This document shows positions 20,309 through 31,475 of a DNA stretch of 64,000 bases, piece after piece. Source of the DNA: Candidula unifasciata. Its lineage: Eukaryota; Mollusca; Gastropoda; Stylommatophora; Geomitridae. Under the pieces are notes generated by a model. That model worked only from the letters and a program-made list of their open reading frames with translations, was not told the DNA's origin and did no database searches. Within the stretch, counting starts at the first letter, position 1. Every line of letters starts with the position of its first letter. Both the position numbers and the translations under genes were made by a program. Location: contig CAJHNH020002424.1 of the NCBI GenBank assembly GCA_905116865.2, forward strand, positions 63,501-127,500. The letters run 5' to 3'.

Positions 20309-20995
20309 AACCGGTCTGATCTTAGTAATATTTGCTGAAATTAACGCACGGCGGAGCACCTGAAGCTAACCCCTAATCCTGGTATATCGGAATTATGAAA
20401 TTACATTCAGAGCTCCTAAGCACAAGATGCCGAACACAACATTAAATATATATTAAATTTTTAAATATACCATCTGACACCATAAGCCTAACACTAACAC
20501 ACAAAAACAAAACAAAAACACAGCCTTTTAACAGTTAATTAATATACGTATATAGTAATACGTATAGAATAATCGTCTTAAACAAAACACGTAAACTAAA
20601 CAAACGCCAATCCACGTTTCTCACGACGGAGCTCAGTCATTGGCTAACTAAACAAACCGAAGCCGGGAGGTCAAAGGGGAAAGGTTATAATTGAGATCAG
20701 ACGTATAGACTTAATTCATTTACCAAAAATGCAACTCACGTGAAAGAAATGCACGTGTTGGGGCTTATCTAGAGGGAACAAACGTCATAGAAAGGCGAGG
20801 GGGCCAGAAAGTGAACTGCTTTTCTTCGTTATGACAGGACGTCCGATGAGGGTAGTTGGCTCTGGGTGGAGGAGGGAGGAGAGAACTCAAGTGGGGAACA
20901 CATGGGTTGTAATTTGATCTCCTGTAACTCTTTGTGTCTCAACAATCGGGGTGTGGGTTCAGTCCCAGGCAGGATGAGTTGGTTGAGGACCTATG
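20309..20995. other. Unassigned DNA
   Basis: It contains an AGGTCAAAGGGGA (DR1-like) motif near 20670 and an isolated B-box-like GGGTTCAGTCCC near 20956. Neither is enough for a call. Confidence 0.45.
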
Positions 20996-20999
20996 CGCT

Positions 21000-21265
21000 T
21001 GGGGGGAAAAAAGAGAAAGAAGCAGACGAAGAAAAAGAAGATGGTGATGATAATTACGACTTACGATACGTTACTATTAATAACAACCATAGTAGCAGCA
21101 GTAGGTAGGGGGGAAGAAGGGGGGGGAAGAAGAGAAGGGAAAGAGAAAGAAGCAGACGAAGAAAAAGAAGATGGGGATGATAATGACTAAGAAGATAATT
21201 ATGAAGGGTTGACTAAGAAAGTTACTATTAATAAGACAACAATAGTAGCAGTAGTAGTAGTTATA
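21000..21265 (+). repeat. ~130-bp tandem duplication
   Basis: 'gagaaagaagcagacgaaga' + 'aaaagaagatgg' and, further on, 'gttactattaataa' plus 'atagtagcag' appear in the same order twice (about 21000-21105 and 21130-21262), separated by a G/A-rich joint. Confidence 0.8.
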
Positions 21266-21350
21266 ATAATAATAAGATGATAATACAATATCATATTATA
21301 ATACACAAATAATAATAATAATAAGAGAATAATAATAATATATAACGGGC
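21266..21350 (+). repeat. (AAT)n-like tract
   Basis: ATAATAATAA units with interruptions. Confidence 0.85.
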
Positions 21351-21414
21351 CTGCTAATAAAAAAAAAGTAAATTCGACAGTTTTATTCTCCTTGTTCTGT
21401 TCGACCACTTCTGT

Positions 21415-21662
21415 TCTTCTTTCTTCTTCCTGTTCACTTGTTCCACCTTTTAGAAATCGTGCTTTTTATTGTGTTCTGTGTTCCACCTTGTGCACAGAAA
21501 TCGTGTTATTTGGTTCCTCGCCTCACAGGCACATGCAGTCAGGCTTCTAAAGAAACACCTATAATAAGTCAACGTTTACGACATGCTTTCTCGGAAGGCA
21601 CTGGGTCTATTCGTGTTTTCCCTCTCAATGGCCCCCGGATCAATCACAGGGAATTTTTTTTT
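21415..21662 (-). mobile_element. RetB copy, strongly diverged
   Basis: CTTCTTTCTTCTTCCTG tail remnant, then 'ttggttcctcgcctcacagg', 'cgacatgctttctcggaagg' and 'cactgggtctattcgtgttt' in family order. An internal 'gttccacctt...agaaatcgtg' duplication replaces part of the first half. Confidence 0.75.
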
Positions 21663-22368
21663 TCCGCTTAATTAACTTAATGTTTGTTATGGAGCAACGG
21701 TTTTACCCCCCCCCCCCCCCCCTTTTTCCACACCTATGGTGCCAAGAACCCACGCTTAGAAATACTGATTCGAACCGCATTCTTACAGCCTGGTAGGCGA
21801 TCGTCAGAAGTTTGCGACACCCAGAATCCCTCATGCAAGAGAACTACCTAACCTTGGGGACGCCTCACTTTTGCCAAGTAAGACATCAGACATTGGAAAG
21901 TCGACGATTATAATGACGGTGATAATTAAGTTAATGCGAGAATTCAAATGAAACACAGATAGTGAATATTAACTTGATGAAGCTGACACATTTAGGGAAA
22001 TATCCTGGGATTTATCGTGTCAGGAGAAAGATGTACACAGTTTCGGTTTGGATGCTTTTAAATATTGCGTGGGTCCCCACCCCCCCCCCCCCCCACTCTC
22101 CAGTGCAGGGTAAATGGTTGCTGCGAAATTATGTCCTCATTCTAATAGTTTGAAGTGGAGAAGCTTCCTGGCACTGGATCTAACCCTTCATGGTCCCGTC
22201 TGTTTCTGGGAAAACGGTAGACCGCTTCTAATTGTTTCCAGCAAAGAACGAACTCCGTAGCTCCAGAGATGATTCCCTAAAAATATATGGATCGGTGAGG
22301 GATTGTGTTCTTTAGTTCTCTTGACAATCCCCACGTTAGTGATTCTGTCGTACAATGTTGGACCCTTG
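21663..22368. other. Unassigned DNA with poly-C runs
   Basis: C runs at about 21706-21722 and 22080-22094. No gene or family recognised. Confidence 0.5.
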
Positions 22369-22377
22369 GTTCTACTA

Positions 22378-22585
22378 AGGAGGTTAGTTGCGTATCTTTT
22401 ACAGGACGTTGCAGAACAACGCCCAGCAATTTTTTGGCTGTTGTGGTTTTTCTAGGCAAGTTTACGTCAGGTAGTTTGCCACTGCTTCCTGGACGGTCGG
22501 CTTCTCGATACCACTGTCGAAACCAACGCAAGGCGCATAGCCCGCAGCTGGGATCGAACCTGGCATCCCCGGCATTACAACGCGC
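22378..22585 (-). mobile_element. SineA copy with 9-bp TSD
   Basis: On the minus strand the B box GGTTCGATCCC, 'gcaaactacctgacgtaaac' and 'gtaaaagatacgcaactaac' follow in order. GTTCTACTA at 22369-22377 and 22586-22594 brackets it. The A-box part of the head is missing. Confidence 0.88.
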
Positions 22586-22661
22586 GTTCTACTATAGGAG
22601 TCATTTTTTTTTCTGATCAACTTGAATAGGAATAACCTCAAGGGCCGGGCTGAAAATCTGG

Positions 22662-22759
22662 GGTGGGGGGGGGGGGGGGGGGGGGAGTGACGCCAAACAG
22701 TACGATATTTTACGAGTTAAACACGCACACGTGCGGGCACATGGTCTCCCCCCCCCCCT

Positions 22760-22820
<61 letters not shown>

Positions 22821-22895
22821 TTCTCTCTCTCCATTTCTCTCTCTTTTTGCTTGTGTGTATGAGTGTGTGTTTGTGTGAGAGTGTGTGTGTGTCAC
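22662..22895 (+). repeat. G-run, (CT)n and (GT)n cluster
   Basis: About 24 G at 22662-22686, then C and CT repeats (22748-22830), then GT-rich sequence to 22895. Confidence 0.92.
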
Positions 22896-22994
22896 TTACA
22901 TACAGGGAGGGCGAAAGACAGATAAAGAGAAACATAGAGGGAGAAAAGAACGGACAGAGAGAAATGGAGAAGATATATGTGCCCTCATAGACAT

Positions 22995-23195
22995 GGAAAA
23001 AATATTAAGACATAGGGAAGGTGAAACAGGGGAGACAGAAAGGAGGTAGATAAAGAGGACATACATAATGGGAAGGTGAAACATGGGAGACAGAAAGGAG
23101 GTAGATAAAGAGGACATACATAATGGGAAGGTGAAACGGGGGAGACAGAAAGGAGGTAGAAGAAGAAATACATAATGGGAAGGTGAAACAGAGAT
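22995..23195 (+). repeat. 55-bp minisatellite, ~3.5 copies
   Basis: The unit 'gggaaggtgaaacatgggag' + 'acagaaaggaggtagataaa' + 'gaggacatacataat' is purine-rich. It lies in a broader GA-rich field (22900-23340). Confidence 0.92.
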
Positions 23196-23332
23196 CTGAT
23201 GGGGAAGCAGTATGGGAGAAGGAGACAGTCACACAGAGACAGGCGGAGGGTGAGAGGAGGAAATAGTCACAGAGGAGGACACAGAGATGAGGTGGGGGGA
23301 GAAAGAGATGGGAGAAAGAGACAACAGTTACA

Positions 23333-23333
23333 C

Positions 23334-23404
<71 letters not shown>
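23333..23404 (+). repeat. (GA)n microsatellite
   Basis: About 35 pure GA units. Confidence 0.97.
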
Positions 23405-23407
<3 letters not shown>

Positions 23408-23497
23408 TGGCAAAAGGAGACAGTCATACACAGAGAGGGAGGAAGTCGGAGACATGAGGGAGTCATACACATATAGATAGAATGACACAGAGAAGGT

Positions 23498-23499
<2 letters not shown>

Positions 23500-23556
<57 letters not shown>
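23500..23556 (+). repeat. (GA)n microsatellite
   Basis: About 26 GA units, followed by CA/TACA-rich sequence to about 23750. Confidence 0.97.
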
Positions 23557-23558
<2 letters not shown>

Positions 23559-23759
23559 AGCGAGGAAAGATGGGAGAGTAAGACAGTTCCACAAACACAC
23601 ACACACATACATATACACACAAAGGGAGCTATACAGAGAGATAAGGGAAGACACATACGGTTAGATATAAGGACACAAGAGAGGGGGGACATACGGAGAA
23701 AGGACACAAACGAGCGTACACGCTTACGCACACACACAAACACACTTACTAGACAACGC

Positions 23760-24440
23760 TGGTACACAACAGAGAACAGACTAATCGTTGAACGTTGAAA
23801 ATGTCAGGGACAATACAGGAAGACAATTGGATAAATTAACTAATTCACAATGCTAGAGATGCACAGAATTAAATGCTAGGTATTACCAGGCGTTGGCGTG
23901 GACGCCCTTTGTCATACAAGACCTGCCTAGAAAGTCCCCTGATAACGTTAAAAAAAAAAAAAATCCGCCTGCATCAACATCTGCGTCCACTTTTTCACTC
24001 TACCCGACAATTAAGTTATTTTTATCTACGCTCATAACCTACACCCGTAATGGACTCTTCAGCAAATTGCATATTGTTAAGTTTTTAGATTGAATTAAGA
24101 CGAGTTCATTAGCAGACGTGTGGGGGATGCTGAATATAAATGTGAATATTGTTTCGTTGCCGGAGTTACCCAAGTGCTTAGTGTTAGCACGTGTGCAGAT
24201 TTGTTAAAAAGTATCCCGCGTATAACTAATTTTATAACCGAATTTTATGTTTATAACTGTGGTTTATGTACGCTGGCAGCATCGCGGTCTGTGTTCCATT
24301 ACCTCCGATATTGTAAACATGAAACAAATTGCAAACATCTTGCTCTACAATCACAACCTATATGTTGGTCTATAAGTTCAGCGAGACACAAATACAAGTG
24401 CTCTTTTCCCCTTAGCCTGACCTTTTCCATGAGCCGTGAC
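23760..24440. other. Unassigned non-repetitive DNA
   Basis: An A run lies at 23950-23963. A 110-codon open frame (24120-24452, plus; starts MGDAEYKCEYCF) has a Cys-rich N-terminal half but no recognised domain, and could be chance. No splice or codon-bias argument was found. Confidence 0.4.
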
Positions 24441-24441
24441 C

Positions 24442-24496
24442 CCGGAAGTTAAAATTTGCAACCACGTGATTCCATCAATGTTTCCAACATGGCGGA
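24442..24496 (+). promoter_or_regulatory. Candidate TATA-less promoter motif cluster
   Basis: Within 55 bp lie an ETS core CCGGAAGT (24442-24449), a palindromic E-box CACGTG (24463-24468) and a YY1-like AACATGGCGGA (24486-24496). These three often co-occur at housekeeping promoters. The next recognisable sequence downstream is a LINE tail, so a host transcript start is only a suggestion. Confidence 0.3.
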
Positions 24497-24529
24497 TTGA
24501 AGTGGCTCTATGCGAGTGTGGAAACTTAA

Positions 24530-25075
24530 CCTCCACAAAGTACGAAGTGACCTTTAGATTCTACTTTGCTTAAGTAGTTTTCCAAGGTTCTATTCCCGTC
24601 ACACGCAGGGATGTTACAATACCATGGACCAAGAAAGACTGAAATCCAGAAGAAACCAAATTGTTGAATAAAGAATCGACACCATAGCACTCGGGATGCT
24701 CCCATAAGCGCTCCTCCCCATCTTAAGCAGCAGGCGAAGAGTTCTAATTCTGATGGCAAAAGTAACTGTCTGATTGTATATCCGTCGCACCTGTCCCTTA
24801 AATGTTGAACGTCGGTTCAGAATCCCTGGTAACTTCTCACAGCACTATTCTCCTCAAACCGTAATGATATGTCGGTGCCTCTGCACTGTTCACTCGCTCC
24901 CAAAGGGCCCTTACAATATCTAGCTTGTCATACATCATTTCGCTACCAAGTGGTGCAGAACCGGCCAGTCTGTCTCTCTGCTCATGTCCCAACTCACCGA
25001 CATACCCTGGAGAAAATATCCAAAGGATGCTAACTGCCCGGGACCTTTGAAGTGATGCTTGCCACTCTTCACGGA
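24530..25075 (-). pseudogene. LINE RNase-H domain and 3' tail (LineG), best copy
   Basis: The minus-strand frame reads YVGELGHEQRDRLAGSAPLG, then MMYDKLDIVRALWERVNSAE and YHYGLRRIVL, stopping near 24837. G-H-x-(Q/E)-R-x-D-x-L-A-G is the last catalytic region of RNase H domains in I/Jockey-group LINEs, which remove RNA from the cDNA hybrid. After the stop, homology to 36.8 and 46.5 kb continues to about 24530 ('cgacggatatacaatcagac'). Confidence 0.75.
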
Positions 25076-25345
25076 GCATGAATGGTACTAACATCCTGAA
25101 AGATTTAACAGTGAAGGAAGTTTGTCTGGTAAACAGCATCTTGTCGCGGAAACCGAAATATTCTGGCCATATCATGCGCTACCAAGGATTAGAGAACATA
25201 ATAGCAGAAAGCAAAGAGCCAGGAAAAAGAGGCAGGGGTCGACCAGAACGGAGATGGGCAAAGGATATAAGTAACACATGACACACGAGGTGGGAGATTG
25301 GTGGAGAGGTCGAGATTCTTTCAGGCATGCTGAGTGGAAGCGACG
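25076..25345 (+). pseudogene. LINE reverse-transcriptase C-terminus (LineL)
   Basis: The plus-strand frame reads NILKDLTVKEVCLVNSILSR, then PKYSGHIMRYQGLENIIAES, then GKRGRGRPERRWAKDIS. This is the S-x-(L/F)-GH-x-R, GLEN, GKRGRGRP-R-W series of non-LTR polymerase tails and matches 60.9-61.5 kb. It stops soon after. Confidence 0.8.
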
Positions 25346-25544
25346 TTTTGTAATGAGCGTGTTGCATGACTACTCTTTATTTCTTTAATCCATCTATCAG
25401 CTTCTTTATCCTCTACTTTTCTTTATCGTCTACTTTTCTTGATCTTTGTTTTAAATATATGTCACAATCCGCAAAATGTATTTCTTTGACCCTAAGTATC
25501 AAATTGTCACTACTGTCTTCATTTACCGTTTGTAGGGCCGCGTA
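25346..25544. other. Unassigned DNA
   Basis: No feature recognised. Confidence 0.45.
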
Positions 25545-25712
25545 GACAGGAGGTTCGCGAGCCTGGGGTTTAGGGCCGCATGGCTAGTGCTGTCGCCAGG
25601 AACTGTGCACGTTAGGATGTTTAATTTTTGCCACGGACAGAAAAACCCCATCACCTTACCGGGGGTCGAACCCGGGCCTTCCGCATGAGAGCCCGACAGT
25701 GTAACCCATGTA
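25545..25712 (-). mobile_element. SineF, tRNA-derived SINE
   Basis: The minus strand has 'acactgtcgggctctcatgc' and a strong B box GGGTTCGACCCCCGG (about 25675-25661). It then has 'gtggcaaaaattaaacatcc' and a body 'cgacagcactagccatgcgg', which is shared with the plus-strand unit at 59.8 kb. Confidence 0.8.
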
Positions 25713-26060
25713 TCAATCCGCAATATGTCTCACCTTTTTCTAATCTCTTCTATATTATTTCAATCCATGTATCAATCTGCAATATTTCTTATTTTTTGCA
25801 TTTTTTTGGTAACCTTCTCTTTCTTTTTTTTTTTAAAAAACCCATGTATCAATCCCTAATGTACTTTTGCCTTCCTCTACTCCCTTTTATATCTCCTTGG
25901 TCGATACATCAATCCCCAATATGTATCTGCCTCCCTCAACTTTCTTCCGTATCTCTTTAATTCATGTATTAATCCCCAAAATGTATTCTGTAATCCTCTA
26001 CTCTCTTCTGCATCCCTCTAACCCATATATCAATCCCCAACATATATTTAACGTCTACTA
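25705..26060 (+). repeat. ~57-bp diverged minisatellite, ~6 copies
   Basis: 'cccatgtatcaatccccaat' followed by 'atgtatctgcctccctc...' recurs with strong divergence. The first copy starts at the SineF head, so the array may have begun at the insertion edge. Confidence 0.8.
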
Positions 26061-26780
26061 ATCCCCTTGTTTTATTTCCACAACGTATATCAGGTTTTAT
26101 ATTTCAACATATAAAAAAAAAAAAACGAACAACTGAAAGAATGTAACTGATCTTATAAAACCAGCACTTTCGCAAACACCCCAGCATCACTCATAAAATT
26201 CACAGTACACATGTGCTGCATTCTCTCCCCGCCATCTCTGCCCAAATAACATAAGGGGGGAGAAATAACAACAAAGAACTTTCCACTCTCCTCTACTGCC
26301 GCCATGACAGCTACCACCTCTCCAAGTGTGCCTGCAGTGACATTTAACCAACCAGGCACATATTACTTATGTAAGCAAGATGATTTCTTCCATGGGTACT
26401 CTGCCTAAGGGTGACATTTCAAGCACAACAGAATCTTTATTCCGAGAAGTTTGACGTCCAGACTTCACCTACTCTTCCTGGGTCCTGGGACCATATGCTT
26501 CTTTTGTACTTCAGCCTCTTTTCTTTCCTTCTTTTTGTAGTCTACACCTTTTTTGTGCACCCTCCCCTCCTTTCCACGTGTTACTTGTTCTACGTTGATT
26601 CCGCCAAGAACACAAAAGGGATGTGCCAGGTATTTCTGAGATCTGGAACAGAGAAATCGCCGGCCAGGTTGTCTTCTAGAGTATGGTAACTTAATTAGGT
26701 GGTCGCCTTCGCATTCGAGTTCACCTTTAATGAGTTGCCAGTAACCTTTGCCCTGTGGCTTCGTGAGGTACTTGATCTGT
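26061..26780. other. Unassigned DNA
   Basis: An A run lies near 26110-26124. A short plus frame at 26411-26689 is hydrophobic in the middle but has no recognisable family. Confidence 0.45.
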
Positions 26781-26789
26781 GTTCATCTT

Positions 26790-26862
26790 GCCCGTCCGTC
26801 TGTCTGTCTTTCTGTCCGTCCGTCCGTCCGCCTGTCTGTCTGTTTGTCTGTCTGTCTGTTGT
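26790..26862 (+). repeat. (CTGT/CCGT)n tract
   Basis: CTGT and CCGT tetranucleotides with variants. Confidence 0.9.
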
Positions 26863-26967
26863 TTATATACCAACCTGCCCACTAACCCAGCTTACTGCTA
26901 ATCTATCAGTCTGTCTGACCCTGCATGCTCCCAACCATCAGTGCGTCAGTCTGCCTATCTGTCCATC

Positions 26968-27832
<865 letters not shown>

Positions 27833-28260
27833 ACCACCCCACCCATACACTAACCCACCCATGCATCAACCCACCCATACACTATGACTAACGCACTGTT
27901 CCACCAACCCACCCATACACTAACCCACTCATCCACCAACCATCCATACACTAACCCACTCATCAACCAACCCACTCATCAACCAACCAACCCATACACT
28001 AACCCACCCACCAACCCACCTATACACTAACCCACTCATCCACCAACCTACCCATATACTTACCCACTCATCAACCAATCCACCCATACACTAACCAATC
28101 CATCCACCAACCCACCACTACACTAACCCACTCATCCACCAACCCACCTATCCACTAACCCACCCATCCACTAACCCACCCATCCACCAACTAACCCACC
28201 CATCCACCAACCCACCATCTATCCCCTCACCCATTCATCAACCCACCAACTGATCCAATT
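27833..28260 (+). repeat. CCCA/CCAT-rich minisatellite field
   Basis: 'cccacccatacactaaccca' + 'ctcatccaccaa' recurs in variable order over about 430 bp. Confidence 0.88.
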
Positions 28261-28440
28261 TCACTACTCACCTTCACTCATGTAACGCTCTTAACACACC
28301 CACCCCCCCCCCCCCCCTCCATTTTCACACCAACTCCACACACCCACACATCAGTTTGCACTAAGACGACGGCCTACTTCTTCCCCACCACCGCTTACTC
28401 CCCCCCCCCCTTTACACCCCCTCCCCTACACCCCCCTCCC
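28261..28440 (+). repeat. C-rich region with homopolymers
   Basis: C runs near 28302-28317 and 28401-28410 within polypyrimidine-like sequence. Confidence 0.75.
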
Positions 28441-28700
28441 CCACAACTAAAGCTCTGTAATGTAATTGCGTTTATGGCTTGATTTATTACCGCAAGGACT
28501 GAAGATTAATTTACACCTCCTAATTATATCAAAACTCTAGTGTCTGAGTTGAACCGTGAAATCTTTACCTGTATGTTACAGGCCTTCGTGCTGTGCTCCC
28601 TGGATCAATAATTTCCATCAGTCTAGAAGAATGACTTTTGCAAAGACGTTATGGTTTTCAGTGTTATAATTTGTATATGTTGTTATTGGTGCTGCTGCCA
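28441..28700. other. Non-repetitive block with homeodomain-type cores
   Basis: TAATTG, TTTATGG, TTTATTAC, GATTAATTT and TAATTA occur within 120 bp. It is not a repeat and not coding. It could be a regulatory element or simply AT-rich spacer. Confidence 0.3.
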
Positions 28701-28709
28701 GTTACGTTT

Positions 28710-28870
28710 TGTTATGTAGTTTGTGTGTGTTCTGTGTGTATGAATACGTAATAGTTTTGTGTGTAGTTTAGTGTATAGGGTTGTATACACGGATGTGTCT
28801 AAGGGAGTGTTTATAAATTTTGGTTGCGTGTATATATGTGTGTGTGTGACTAAGTATATGTATGCACATA
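28710..28870 (+). repeat. GT/TATG-rich region
   Basis: TGTGTGT patches with TATATGTG. No element recognised. Confidence 0.75.
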
Positions 28871-28905
28871 TGTGCATTTAGGCGAGGCTGTATTTCATCA
28901 TCATC

Positions 28906-29185
28906 ATCATGAACCACTTCTGCCGTTAAGCGACGTGGGGAGGAATAATTTGCGATCCAGTGCACGTTGGCTGCCACTGGCTATTGTCATGCCGTGAAGG
29001 CGTAGAGTGTCTTTAATGTTGTCGATCCATGTTTTCCGCCACCGTCCTCTTGCTCTTGTAGATGATCTTCTGAGATGTAGTGCTTGTGATGGTATTTGAT
29101 CTTGCTGCATTCTAACGAGATGGCCAAACCACTTGATCTGCTGTTTCTCGATGAATTTAGTACAAGGTGTTGTTCCCACAATTTA
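28906..29185 (-). pseudogene. LINE reverse-transcriptase C-terminus
   Basis: The minus frame reads FIEKQQIKWFGHLVRMQQDQ, then ARGRWRKTWIDNIKDTLRLH and GMTIASGSQRALDR, open to its end. The QQ-KWFGHL-RM and RGR-R-W-DNI boxes are those of the 0.4-kb copy. Only the C-terminal ~90 residues remain. Confidence 0.82.
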
Positions 29186-29289
29186 ATTTAATCATCATAT
29201 TTGCAAGTTGGGGGAGGGAGGGGGTAGAAGAGGAGAAGAAGGCGAAATAAGGTGAATTGGTGATAGCTGTTGTAGTAGGAGTAATAGCT

Positions 29290-29660
29290 TTAGTAGCAGC
29301 AGTAAAAGAAGAAGAAATATAAGAATTTATAAAGAAAAAGAAGGAAAAGAAGAAGAAGAAGAAGAAGAAGAAGAAGAAGAAGAAGAAGAAGAAGAAGAAG
29401 AAGAAGAAGAAGAAGAAGAAGAAGAAGAAAAGAAGAAGAAAAAGAAGTAGTAGTAGTAGTAGAAGAAGAAGAAGAAGAAGAAGAAGAAGAAGAAGAAGAA
29501 GAAGAAGAAGAAGAAAAGAAGAAGAAGAAGAAAAAGAAGAAGAAGAAGAAGAAGAAGCAACAGCAGCAGCAGAAGAATAAGAACAAGAAACAGACGAACA
29601 AGAACAACAACAACAGCCGCAGCAACAACAACAACTACAACAACAACAAGGACGTGGAGA
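29290..29660 (+). repeat. Compound (GAA)n(TAG)n(CAA)n tract
   Basis: GAA blocks (29350-29440 and 29460-29560) are separated by AGTAGTAGTAGTAG, followed by CAGCAGCAG and CAACAACAAC runs. Unit drift GAA to CAG/CAA is visible along one array. Confidence 0.96.
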
Positions 29661-30470
29661 AGAAGAAGAAAAACAACAACAATAAAACAGACAGGCTTTA
29701 ATTGCCTTCAAAGATATCAATAAACACTGATATAACAAAGGCAAAAAACTAGAAAATTAAAAGGTTTAATATAAATATTAAAAATATAAAGGTTTATTAT
29801 TACTACATACACCCACGGAAACTCGATAGAATGGCGACCCGAAGACAAAAAGTTAACAAATTATTGTAATTATTCCGTCTATACCCAACCATATTTTCCC
29901 TCCGCCCAACTCCCCCACAAAAACACAGAGCGCAAGAAATATTTGTTTCGCCACAGTTGACTGCGGTTTTTCATTAATGTATAATGAACTTTTCACCGAG
30001 TAATTACAAGTCAGTGAAAGGTAATTTTGCTGCGTTCTGTTATTAGACGGAAGTAGGCAAGGTGAGTGCGCTCTCTCTACGTGCCTTCTAATAACTGCGA
30101 TGTAACTCTGGATGCACTAATTATAAGGAAACTTAGTCTGCGCGGATTCCGGAACAGACGAGGAGGCTGTTGTCCCGGACACAAAAGTCTGATCTGAGTT
30201 GATGTTGCAGACAGTGCAAAGTTATTAGGATGATTATTGTTTTTTGTGGTACGTTATCCTCGTGGTTGTTATTAATTTTACTTATTTTCTATGCGATAGA
30301 AAGTACAGTTGTTTTAAAGAATAGAATTTTGTGGAGTAAATTTTTTTTTGGTGGGAGGGGGGGGGGAGTGGGGAGAAGGGAGGGGTACATTTTATATTGC
30401 GTTAAGTCAGACATACTTTTTAGCGCCCACAGCTAGGCAGACACCCCCAGTAAAGCTAACCCAGGGGAGA
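29661..30470. other. Non-repetitive DNA, homeodomain-core-rich in 29935-30200
   Basis: TTCATTAATG, GTAATTAC, GGTAATTTT and CTAATTATAA occur within 200 bp. A G run lies near 30358-30367. No coding signal. Possible regulatory block by composition only. Confidence 0.3.
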
Positions 30471-30647
30471 ATGTCCCATGAAGTTAGAAGCTGAACAAAG
30501 AAGACACAAACAATAGAGTTCACGTTTTATTGCCTGGCATATTTCGTTGTATTTTGCCAGGTGCATATTGCAGTAGCAATTGATTAAAATAAAGCAAATA
30601 AAATAATCCTGGGAGCTGAAACACAAAATCGACCACATTCACACACT

Positions 30648-31080
30648 GTCTGTTTTACCAGGGTAATCGCAAAGTGACGAGCATTTCCTTTTGTATGCGT
30701 AGTTCTGAACTAAACCGGCTGAAAGCAGACGCTTCCGTGTATCTCAGTAATCTACGGTTTGCCGATGTGTAAATAATTCGAAAGGCTTTATCCTTATTTA
30801 CCGTGTGCCCAGAATTTATAAGATGACGTGCAATTGCTCATTTTTTCAACCAATTCATTGATTCGTTGTTGTTCTGATGTTGTTGTTGTTGTTGTTCAGC
30901 ATTGCTTTTACCACCCATAGTGGAATATGTTCAGCAAGCCGTTTCTCCAGTTGTCGATCCGTTGTGCCCACATATGCAGCATAACATTGGAAAATACAAT
31001 AAGATTGGGTGTACGTCGACACTAGTTCTTTCACTGGTGGCGTTGGAATTACGGGGGTTTTAGATCTGATAACAGGCATG
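30648..31080 (-). pseudogene. Penelope-like element GIY-YIG endonuclease fragment
   Basis: The minus strand encodes YCIFQCYAAYVGTTDRQLEK, then RLAEHIPLWVVKAM. After an in-frame poly-Asn stretch (GTT microsatellite, 30872-30897) it continues INELVEKMSN and, in a shifted frame, IARHLINSGHTVNKDKAFRI, then TSANRRLLRYTEASAF and TLRLPW with a stop near 30656. C-x-AxYVG-T-RQL, EH-P-W and H-L-SGH are the C-terminal GIY-YIG module of Penelope retroelements, which nicks DNA for priming. The reverse transcriptase part is absent. Confidence 0.85.
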
Positions 31081-31137
31081 GCTGCGTAAAAAGTGTGTGA
31101 CTGACTGCTGTTTTGAGCCGGTCATAAAACAAGGAGC

Positions 31138-31475
31138 AGCGTCCGTGGTTTAGGCGTTGCGAGTCCGACTCGTAATTCCAACGTACCGCGATCGAAACCC
31201 ACTGCTAGCTGCGTAGGTCGACACAGCATAAAATGAGTACCAGGGTGGCTGTCCTGGGGAAGTAAAAACGGCCGGCGTAATCATTTGTACCTTTCCGTCT
31301 TTCCAGACGATAGTGTTATATTGCGCTATGAGGAGGCATAAGACTCACAGTCTATGGCGTAATGCTGACCACATTACCCATCCAGTGCCGATTGGTCTGT
31401 AAAAATATGGGACGCTCTTTCCATGTGCCCGATGCACCTAAGGCGTAAAAGGAGGATCTTTACTTTTACTTTACT
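31138..31475 (+). mobile_element. SineE (tRNA-like head, SineD-like core)
   Basis: The head is 'gtccgtggtttaggcgttgc' with a weak B-box region 'gcgatcgaaacccactg'. The core is 'tgagtaccagg' then 'ggggaagtaaaaacggccgg', shared with SineD. The end is 'ctaaggcgtaaaaggagg' then TTTACTTTTACTTTACTTTA, an ACTTT-type tail. A small 'gtctttccagac' hairpin lies inside. Confidence 0.8.

Noticed and set aside
22662..22686. Long G run, and poly-C runs elsewhere, as G-quadruplex regulators
   Set aside because: Homopolymer runs of this kind are common sequencing and replication artefacts; no context supports a role.
24837..25175. Single 112-codon protein on the minus strand
   Set aside because: Its N-terminal third is the antisense of the LineL reverse-transcriptase tail; only the RNase H part is meaningful.
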